Shown piece after piece: positions 1 to 6,418 of a stretch of 34,534 bases of DNA; within the stretch, counting starts at the first letter, position 1, and every line of letters starts with the position of its first letter. The position numbers and the translations under genes were made by a program. The notes under the pieces are model-generated. The model had not been told where the DNA came from, did not search any database, and worked only from the letters and a program-made list of their open reading frames with translations. The stretch is from a virus: positions 1-34,534 of the IMG/VR virus record IMGVR_UViG_3300030333_004687; one strand, 5' to 3'.

Positions 1-144
1 GGAACAAGTGGAGCAGTATCAGGTGCAAAAGTATATTTCCCATTTTTTAATATGTTTGAAGATGTGTTTCAAGCAGATGGAACTACATTATCCACAGAGT
101 TATGCACAAACCATAGTGGAAATTATAAGACATCAAACTTTTTT
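1..144. repeat. Contig-end overlap, left copy
   Basis: Bases 1..144 match 34391..34534 except for five substitutions at 78, 84, 87, 88 and 93. The reading frame is continuous across the junction: 663 nt from 33728 to 34390 plus 936 nt gives 533 codons including the stop. This is best read as the closing overlap of a circular or circularly permuted genome of 34,390 bp rather than a repeat within the genome. Confidence 0.93.
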
Positions 145-936
145 GGATATGGTAGAAATAGTGTTGGAGTGTTAGATGGATTTTGTAAAGGCACAATAGC
201 CTTTAAATTTTACAAAGCAGGTTATCAAGAATTTGGATTAAGTGGAATTACTGCTACAACATCAACAGGATTAACAGCAGGGAATACATATTATTTAAAA
301 ATTGCTATAGATGGAGCAGGAACTCCTGATGAAATATCAATAACACCTGTAAGTAGCAATACTGCTTTTGGAGGAACAAATGGATTTATACAATTATTAC
401 AAGAAGCTATAGATGCTTTATATAATACATCAACAGCTAATAATTTTGAAAGAGGTGCAACAGTAGCATTAGTAGATGGGGATATAAGAGTAACATCTAA
501 TCAACATTTATCAACATCAGCTATAGCATTAACAGCAGGAGCATCAGGTTCTGATGCAAGTGATAGATTATTTGCACAACAAAATGGTAGAATACAAACA
601 GCACCTGAAGGAGCAGTTCCTGCAAGATTGCCTGATACATATTTTTATAAAGATGGAGTAAAGCATTTTAATATAGATGAAATTATGTTTGATGATGGTT
701 ATGGAAATTTACAAGCAGGTTCAGCTATAACAGGTGAAGGCACAATAAATTACGATACAGGAGCAGTAACATTAAAAAATTGCCCTAAAAAAGCTGATTT
801 TGTTATATCAGCTATAGGAAAATCAGGATTAGGTTGTGGTGCAGATTCTTCAACTACAATGCTAACTAAAATTCAAGCAAGAAGTACAAATGCTAAAAGA
901 AATGGAAGAATTAGAATAGTAACATACGATATATAA
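1..936 (+). CDS. Structural protein, C-terminal part (gene split by contig ends)
   Basis: The frame is open from base 1, with no stop before 936, and joins in frame to the gene starting at 33728. The complete product would be 532 residues. The ATG at 52 is internal, not the true start. The protein is rich in Thr, Ser, Gly and Ala, has no Cys-based catalytic motif, and contains many short beta-like stretches, as expected of a phage adsorption or head/tail decoration protein. It sits after two other fibre-like genes and directly before the connector genes. A strong AAAGGAG site for the next small gene follows its stop. I do not recognise a named family. The structural role is inferred from context and composition. 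Confidence 0.8.
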   Translation, partial: GTSGAVSGAKVYFPFFNMFEDVFQADGTTLSTELCTNHSGNYKTSNFFGYGRNSVGVLDGFCKGTIAFKFYKAGYQEFGLSGITATTSTGLTAGNTYYLKIAIDGAGTPDEISITPVSSNTAFGGTNGFIQLLQEAIDALYNTSTANNFERGATVALVDGDIRVTSNQHLSTSAIALTAGASGSDASDRLFAQQNGRIQTAPEGAVPARLPDTYFYKDGVKHFNIDEIMFDDGYGNLQAGSAITGEGTINYDTGAVTLKNCPKKADFVISAIGKSGLGCGADSSTTMLTKIQARSTNAKRNGRIRIVTYDI

Positions 937-946
937 AGGAGAAAAA

Positions 947-1024
947 ATGCCAAAAGGTAAAGGAACATATGGTAAAAAAATAGGTAGACCAAAAAAGAAA
1001 AAAGGAATGAAAAGGAAAAAATAG
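947..1024 (+). CDS. 25-residue Lys/Gly-rich basic peptide
   Basis: A short ORF starts with ATG at 947 behind a clear AAAGGAG site and stops with TAG at 1022..1024, immediately followed by the ATG of the next gene. The peptide begins MPKGKGTYGKKIGRPKKKK and is almost entirely Lys, Gly, Arg and Pro. It has no fold that can be predicted. In my recollection similar tiny basic ORFs occur beside structural genes in uncultured aquatic phages, but no function is established. The GRPKKKK stretch resembles an AT-hook-like DNA-binding segment, so DNA or capsid-interior binding is possible. The good RBS and the exact abutment to its neighbour support it being translated. Confidence 0.6.
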   Translation: MPKGKGTYGKKIGRPKKKKGMKRKK

Positions 1025-2002
1025 ATGGCTGTTTCTACATTTAAATATGCAACATCAACAGATTTACAAAGAGTATACAGTCGTATAGGTGATTATGACA
1101 CTAAAGCACCTGTATATAATTTTGTAAGCACAGGTGTAAATCATTTTTATAAAGCATATAATACAGGCAAAATAGACCAATTATATTTTAATGGTATAGA
1201 AGGAACAGCAGTAACAGATGACCCTAATGCTAATTATGAGTATAGATATTCGCCTACTGTTGATTCTGTAGAAGTATATATAGATACTGATAATCCCAAT
1301 GATATACAAATAGAAGCAGGGGTAGATTTTCAAACATTAATAGATGATGTATTGGAAAATGCAAGTCAAGAAATAAATACTTTGTTAGATGCAAGATATC
1401 CTATCCCTATTCCAAAAGCATTTTTATATAGTTCTGACCCTGCTAATGATACACCACAATATGACCCTATTATAATTAGAACAACTTGTTACCTTGCTAT
1501 AGCGAATCTTATGCGTTCGCAAGACCCTTTGAGTGAAGAAGCAGATAAATTTTATTCTTTAATAACCAATGCAGAAAATACAGGTTTGATTGATGAGGTT
1601 AATGCAGGAAAAAGAAAATTAAATTTTGAAATAGATGCTACAGATAAAAGTGGTAACATAATAGAAGTAACACGAACAGGAACAATGCATTTAGTTGAAA
1701 CTTATGGCTCATATTCAGGAAAGTTATATGATAGAATACAAATCATTTGTACGACATTAGGTGTATATGGAGTAGCGAAAGTAACTATAAAAACATTTGA
1801 TGGTGATAAATTATATGGTAATGAAAACACAGGTATAGAAATTACAGGTGGATTGCAACATATTTCAGGTGGCATATATGCAAGATTTGAAGGTAATTCA
1901 ATGGCTGTAGATGATAGATGGGATATTGAAGTGAGAAGTAGTGCATTATCCGAAACAAATGCACCAATCAAAGAAATTAATATTAGACGTGGTTGGGGAT
2001 AA
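1025..2002 (+). CDS. Head-tail connector, Mu gp36-like (DUF1320)
   Basis: This 325-residue protein carries the pattern of the Mu gp36/DUF1320 family. The N-terminus reads YATSTDLQRVYSRIGDYD, and a helical segment around residues 100-185 contains ASQEINTLLDARYPIPIPKA followed by IIRTTCYLAIANLMR. Family members are connector (head completion) proteins of siphophages and myophages. The region from about residue 200 to the C-terminus is beta-rich and exceeds the usual family length of about 140-170 residues, so an extra domain appears to be fused. It directly follows the 25-residue basic peptide and overlaps the next gene as TAATG, consistent with a neck-gene cluster. Confidence 0.72.
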   Translation: MAVSTFKYATSTDLQRVYSRIGDYDTKAPVYNFVSTGVNHFYKAYNTGKIDQLYFNGIEGTAVTDDPNANYEYRYSPTVDSVEVYIDTDNPNDIQIEAGVDFQTLIDDVLENASQEINTLLDARYPIPIPKAFLYSSDPANDTPQYDPIIIRTTCYLAIANLMRSQDPLSEEADKFYSLITNAENTGLIDEVNAGKRKLNFEIDATDKSGNIIEVTRTGTMHLVETYGSYSGKLYDRIQIICTTLGVYGVAKVTIKTFDGDKLYGNENTGIEITGGLQHISGGIYARFEGNSMAVDDRWDIEVRSSALSETNAPIKEINIRRGWG

Positions 2003-2433
2003 TGGCAGTTACATACGATAAAATAGCATTTACTAAAATTGAAAAAGAATTAAGAGATTCAATTAATAATGATTTTAATAATGTTTATATTTCTCACGAT
2101 TTTAAAATGGTAGGAACAGAATGCATTAGAATTAATTTAATTAATAGTACTAATTTAGAAACTACAAATGCATATGAGCAAAGAGAATATAATGTTGAAA
2201 TAAGATATTATTTTAATACTAAAATTTTGGGCGATAGTGTTAATGATGCAATAAAAGCTAAATCAGATAGATTAAGAAAAAAATTAATTGATATACAGGT
2301 CAATACACCAAATTGGGCATATATGGATATAGAAGAAATTGATTATGGAGTTGAAGATGAAGAAAATGAAGAAAATTCTGTATATATAGTGCAATATACA
2401 TTAAGTTTAATAAACCATAATCCATTAAATTAG
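2002..2433 (+). CDS. Probable tail terminator / neck protein
   Basis: This 143-residue protein is placed between a gp36-like connector and the tail tube gene, where siphophages encode the tail terminator. I chose the ATG at 2002, which overlaps the previous stop as TAATG; an in-frame ATG at 1993 would add three residues inside the upstream gene. The sequence starts with helices (KIEKELRDSINNDF) and continues with alternating strands, such as EYNVEIRYYF and ENSVYIVQYTLSLI. That alpha/beta order is compatible with terminator proteins of the gpU or gp17 type. Assignment rests mainly on size, order and secondary-structure pattern; no diagnostic motif is visible. Confidence 0.5.
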   Translation: MAVTYDKIAFTKIEKELRDSINNDFNNVYISHDFKMVGTECIRINLINSTNLETTNAYEQREYNVEIRYYFNTKILGDSVNDAIKAKSDRLRKKLIDIQVNTPNWAYMDIEEIDYGVEDEENEENSVYIVQYTLSLINHNPLN

Positions 2434-2441
2434 GAGATTAA

Positions 2442-2621
2442 ATGGCTAAATATAAAGCAACAGAAAAATTTTTTAAATTAAAAGATAAGTATTTTTCAGA
2501 AGGAACAATAATTACTTTGACTCGTGGTGGTACTGTTACTTTAGATGATACAAAGTCAATACCTAAAAAAGTATTAGAAACATTAGAAACTTTAGAGCAG
2601 AAAAAGAAGGAGAGTAAATAA
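2442..2621 (+). CDS. Small hypothetical protein, 59 aa
   Basis: This short ORF starts at ATG 2442 behind TAGGAGATTAA and ends in TAA overlapping the tail tube ATG at 2621. The product is charged, with KFFKLKDKYFSEGTIITLTR followed by a Lys/Glu-rich C-terminal helix. It may be a small neck or tail accessory protein. No family is recognised. Confidence 0.65.
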   Translation: MAKYKATEKFFKLKDKYFSEGTIITLTRGGTVTLDDTKSIPKKVLETLETLEQKKKESK

Positions 2622-3658
2622 TGGCTCAAGCAACAAATTATTTTCCATCACAAAATGTTAGTGTTTGGATTGAAAAAGAAACAAAAGTAGGTAGAAGCAA
2701 TGATGATACTCCTGATAATGCAGAGTTGAAAAAATTACAAACAATGTCATTTACTATACCTGAAGCAAGTGTGCCTGTTGAATATTCAGCACAAAGAGCA
2801 GGTGCTTTTACAATGTTAGAAGGACAAGCACATCATTCGCAAGGTACAAAAATGTGGGAATTTGAAACAGTATTGAGAGGTACACCTGATTCTGTATTGT
2901 TAGCAACAGAAGCTGTATTTGAAGATGGCTCGACTGAAGCTGTATTAAATAATGATTATTCATTTCCTACAACAGCATATAAGCACGATTCAACATCATC
3001 ACCTGCTACTTTCAATATAAGATTTATTGATGCAGGAGCAGATGCTACATTGCACAATATTGTTTGCAGAGGTTGTGTAGGTACAGGATTTACATTAACA
3101 GAAGATATTGGTAGTGAAGGTGGAGAATTGATATGTACTATTAATTGGGCAACAGCATATATGCCTGATAATGCTACTGCACAAGCAGATGATGATATTA
3201 CTTCAGCACAATACGATACAGGAGTACCTAAAAATATTAGGTCATTACAAGCAAGCACAACAGGTATTAATGGTGGTGCTTTAGAAGAACTTGTTATACA
3301 ATCTTGGGAATTATCAGTATCAAGAACTATTGAAAGAATACATTATGCAGATACTACAGATGGTAGTTATGAGCCATTAGGATATGCTATGACAGGTGGA
3401 ATAGAAATTACAGGTTCAATTACAGCAATAAGAAATGATGATATACACGATTTGTTGGCTAAATTTTATGATAGTGCTACAGTAGATGTAAATATTCAAG
3501 AAGCAAGTAATTTTGCAATAGCATTAGATAAATGTGTGATAAATGAACCAACAATAGATAATGGTGGTGCAGTATTGACCGAAACAATACCATTTACTGT
3601 TGTAGGAGCAAATGATGTAAGTTCAAGTACAAAAATGTTAGGGATAACCATAGCATAA
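2621..3658 (+). CDS. Major tail (tube) protein
   Basis: This 345-residue protein starts with an excellent AAGGAGAG site and an ATG overlapping the previous stop. It lies between the neck genes and the paired tail assembly chaperones plus tape measure, which is the conserved siphophage position of the tail tube gene. The sequence is beta-rich with little Cys and includes paired strand stretches such as QTMSFTIPEASVPVEYSAQR and KMWEFETVLRGTP. The duplicated beta architecture and the length fit long tube proteins with an additional surface domain. No catalytic motif is present. Tube identity rests on gene order and composition, supported by the genes either side. Confidence 0.72.
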   Translation: MAQATNYFPSQNVSVWIEKETKVGRSNDDTPDNAELKKLQTMSFTIPEASVPVEYSAQRAGAFTMLEGQAHHSQGTKMWEFETVLRGTPDSVLLATEAVFEDGSTEAVLNNDYSFPTTAYKHDSTSSPATFNIRFIDAGADATLHNIVCRGCVGTGFTLTEDIGSEGGELICTINWATAYMPDNATAQADDDITSAQYDTGVPKNIRSLQASTTGINGGALEELVIQSWELSVSRTIERIHYADTTDGSYEPLGYAMTGGIEITGSITAIRNDDIHDLLAKFYDSATVDVNIQEASNFAIALDKCVINEPTIDNGGAVLTETIPFTVVGANDVSSSTKMLGITIA

Positions 3659-3670
3659 TGAAAGGGATAA

Positions 3671-3919
3671 ATGAAAATAACATACAACAAAAAAGATTAT
3701 ACATTAAAACAGATTAATGTAGATAAAAGATTTGAAATATTAGATTTAATAGCAGGAGAAGGAGATAGTCCAAGACCTTCTGTATTATTAACAATATTAA
3801 GAAATTCAGTTGAATTAGCTGATGAACAAATTGAACAAATGTCAGCATTAGAAATAGGCGAACTTACAGGTGAAGTAGTAAAATACTTAACAGAAGGTAA
3901 AAAAAAATCTATGAAGTAA
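3671..3919 (+). CDS. Tail assembly chaperone, upstream (G-type) product
   Basis: This 82-residue protein directly follows the tail tube gene and precedes the tape measure, the position of the lambda gpG-type tail assembly chaperone. It begins MKITYNKKDYTLKQINVDKR, has a helical middle, and ends in KKKSMK at a stop that overlaps the next ATG (TAATG). The last codons contain a run of nine A residues at 3899..3907. The -1 frame is open from 3901 onward into the next ORF, so an extended G-T product is likely. Chaperones of this type coat the tape measure protein during tail assembly and are absent from the virion. Confidence 0.72.
   Translation: MKITYNKKDYTLKQINVDKRFEILDLIAGEGDSPRPSVLLTILRNSVELADEQIEQMSALEIGELTGEVVKYLTEGKKKSMK
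3899..3907 (+). other. Candidate -1 programmed ribosomal frameshift site (A9)
   Basis: Nine consecutive A residues lie in the zero frame as AAA AAA AAA, three codons before the stop at 3917..3919. In the -1 frame a TAA sits at 3898..3900, immediately before the run, and no stop follows until 4308. Slippage would replace SMK-stop with IYEV and then read the downstream ORF. The position between tube and tape measure genes matches the conserved tail chaperone frameshift of siphophages. Confidence 0.6.
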
Positions 3920-4308
3920 TGTTGCGAATAAATGTGTGGATAAGTTTTAAAGGAGCAGACAAGCCATTTTTTAGTGATTTTCCTTATAAAGCATATTCAT
4001 TTATAGATAAAAAAATGATTGAATTTAAAGGTATGAATGATGTTCAAGAAGAACTTGTTAAATTATACGATAAATGCACAGACAAAGATTACAGCATAGG
4101 TAATGCTTTGTTCACACAATCAAAACATTTTGTAGATACTCACTTATTAATAGACCCTGAATCGCAAAAAGATATAACTAAATATAATTTTTGCAAAGTT
4201 AGTAACACTCCTCTGTTTGAATCAGTAAATCAAACACCATATGAAGAAATCCAAAAATTTATGATAATTGATGAAGAAATAGGACATATAAAAGAATATG
4301 ATAAATAA
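3919..4308 (+). CDS. Tail assembly chaperone, downstream (T-type) region
   Basis: This 129-residue reading frame lies in -1 relative to the upstream chaperone and overlaps the tape measure start by 11 bases. It could be translated alone from ATG 3919, which overlaps the previous stop and lacks a strong ribosome site. It could also be produced as the C-terminal extension of a frameshifted G-T fusion through the A9 run. The sequence has aromatic and acidic segments typical of a T-domain, including FSDFPYKAYSFIDKK. No motif is diagnostic; the role follows from position and the frameshift geometry. Confidence 0.62.
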   Translation: MLRINVWISFKGADKPFFSDFPYKAYSFIDKKMIEFKGMNDVQEELVKLYDKCTDKDYSIGNALFTQSKHFVDTHLLIDPESQKDITKYNFCKVSNTPLFESVNQTPYEEIQKFMIIDEEIGHIKEYDK

Positions 4309-6418
4309 TTTACTAATAAAATTAGGTTTAAAAGGTGCAGAAAAAACTAAAAAAGGTTTAAAAGGAGTAGGTGGTGCTGTAAAAGGTTTAACATCTTCAA
4401 TGCTGAAGGCAGGTGCTGTAATATATGGTGCTAAAGGTCTTATTACAGGAATGCAAAAGACTGTTCAACTTGGAGGGCAATTTCAAAGTGTAAATAAAGC
4501 ATTTAACAATTTAGCTAAAGCTAATAAAATGGGTGCAGAATCATTTAAAAAACTTGACCAAGCATTAAATGGCACAGTAGGCAAAGTAGAAATAATGACA
4601 CAAGCTAATAATGCTATGTTACTTGGAATTTTTAAAGGAGTACCTGATGCTGAAACAGAAATGGCGAAAATGTTTGATACTGCTCAAAAATTAGCACAAG
4701 CTGTAGGACAAGATGCTTCGTATGGTATAGAATCACTTACTACAGGTTTAGGTCGTCAATCTAAAATGATGTTAGATAATCTTGGTATAATGGTAGATAC
4801 TGAAGAATTATACAAAAACCACGCTGATGCTATCGGTAAAAAAGTATCTGCATTAACAGATGAAGAAAAGAAAACAGCATTTGTAACAGGAGCATTAGCA
4901 AAAGCAACAGAAATGGCTAATGGACTTGGTGAAGAAACTTTAACATCTTCACAAAGAATAGCAAGATTGACAACAACAATGACAGATTTAGCAACAGAAA
5001 TTGGAGTTGCAGTTGCTCCTGCTGTAGGTAAAATGGCCGATATGACAGTTATAGCTATTGAAAAAGTTACAGAATTTGCAAAAAGTATAGATTGGAAAGG
5101 AACATTTGAAAATTTATTAAATAGTGTAGATTTAATATTTAGTTCAATTAAACAATTAGTAATAATATATTTCGATTTTATTCCTGATTATGTAAAAAAT
5201 AGTGTTATACCTGCATTTATTAAGGCTTGGGACGTTTTTAGAGGGTGGACTGATTATTTATATGGATTAATAGTAACACCAACAATATTAGTTTTTCAAT
5301 TAACAGGAACAGCAATGCTTAAACATTTCACTATAGCTTGGAGTAAAGTGAAAAATTTATTTATAACAGGTATAAATTTTATTAAAGTTCTATTTAATGA
5401 ATTATCTGATACTTGGGTAGGTCAAAAAATGGGATTAATGCCTATAGAATTAACAGATATGATAGACACAGATAAAATAGGTGCTGATTATAATAAAACA
5501 ATAAAAGATTTAAAAACTCAATTAGGAGGAACTGCAATAGGTGGAACAATAGCATCTATTATAACAGGAGCAGGTGAAGATAATATTAAATCTAATGAAG
5601 ATTTTACAAATGCTATTGCAGGAGTTTATAAAAATTTATGGAACACTATAAAAGTAGATAAAAAAACTGCTTTACCTGAAGGCATAAGTGGTGATGATAC
5701 AGGTAATGGTGGTGAAACTCCACAACAAACTTGGCTTGAAAAATGGAAAGAATCTTATGCAGGTAGAGTAGAAGCATTAAAAGAACACCAAGAAAAAATA
5801 AATGAAGTAAATTCTATAGCTATGGGTCAGTTTAGTGCTATGACAAATGCTATGAGTGCAGAGGTAGATGCAAGATATCAAAATGAATTAAGTAATTTAC
5901 AAGATAGTGCTAAATACAGAAATGCAGATGCTGAACAACGAGCAGATATGGAAAAAGATTTAAGCAAAAAATTTGCAGGAGAAAGATTAAAATTATGGCG
6001 AATGAATAAAGCAAGCCAAGTTAGTCAAGCTATAATGGGTATTTCTCAATCTATAATCAAAGCATTAGAATTAGGACCTTTTATGGGACCCGTTATGGCG
6101 AGTATAGTTGGTGCAATGGGAGCAGTACAATTAAATGCTATCAAACAAACAAAGCCACCTAAATTTGCAAAGGGTGGATTAGTAGGAGGAAATAGACATT
6201 CAGCAGGTGGAACTATGATAGAAGCTGAAGCAGGAGAATTTGTAATGAATAGAGGTGCTGTTCAAAGATTAGGTGCTAATAATTTAGCAAATATGAATGC
6301 AGGAGGTTCAGGAACAACAATAAATATATCTGCACCAATGTTAGACGATACAGTAGCTGATAGTATTATTCCAAAAATTAAAGAAGCTGTAAGGCGAGGT
6401 GCTGATATAGGCTTATGA
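4298..6418 (+). CDS. Tape measure protein
   Basis: This 706-residue protein is the long gene after the chaperones. The N-terminus is rich in Lys, Gly and Ala with hydrophobic helices (residues about 25-60). A long helical body follows, with several strongly hydrophobic segments around residues 265-360, which tape measure proteins use for genome delivery. The C-terminus carries the recurrent tape measure signature FAKGGLVGGNRHSAGG, followed by an EAGEFVMNRGAV motif. At about 1.5 angstrom per residue, the known scaling for these proteins, the tail would be near 100 nm. The start overlaps the chaperone gene, and the stop overlaps the next gene as ATGA. Confidence 0.9.
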   Translation: MINNLLIKLGLKGAEKTKKGLKGVGGAVKGLTSSMLKAGAVIYGAKGLITGMQKTVQLGGQFQSVNKAFNNLAKANKMGAESFKKLDQALNGTVGKVEIMTQANNAMLLGIFKGVPDAETEMAKMFDTAQKLAQAVGQDASYGIESLTTGLGRQSKMMLDNLGIMVDTEELYKNHADAIGKKVSALTDEEKKTAFVTGALAKATEMANGLGEETLTSSQRIARLTTTMTDLATEIGVAVAPAVGKMADMTVIAIEKVTEFAKSIDWKGTFENLLNSVDLIFSSIKQLVIIYFDFIPDYVKNSVIPAFIKAWDVFRGWTDYLYGLIVTPTILVFQLTGTAMLKHFTIAWSKVKNLFITGINFIKVLFNELSDTWVGQKMGLMPIELTDMIDTDKIGADYNKTIKDLKTQLGGTAIGGTIASIITGAGEDNIKSNEDFTNAIAGVYKNLWNTIKVDKKTALPEGISGDDTGNGGETPQQTWLEKWKESYAGRVEALKEHQEKINEVNSIAMGQFSAMTNAMSAEVDARYQNELSNLQDSAKYRNADAEQRADMEKDLSKKFAGERLKLWRMNKASQVSQAIMGISQSIIKALELGPFMGPVMASIVGAMGAVQLNAIKQTKPPKFAKGGLVGGNRHSAGGTMIEAEAGEFVMNRGAVQRLGANNLANMNAGGSGTTINISAPMLDDTVADSIIPKIKEAVRRGADIGL

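Noticed and set aside
1-144. True direct terminal repeats of a linear virion genome
   Set aside because: The overlap is inside one continuous gene and differs at five sites. Circularly permuted, headful-packaged DNA or assembly closure explains it better, but coverage data would be needed to be certain.
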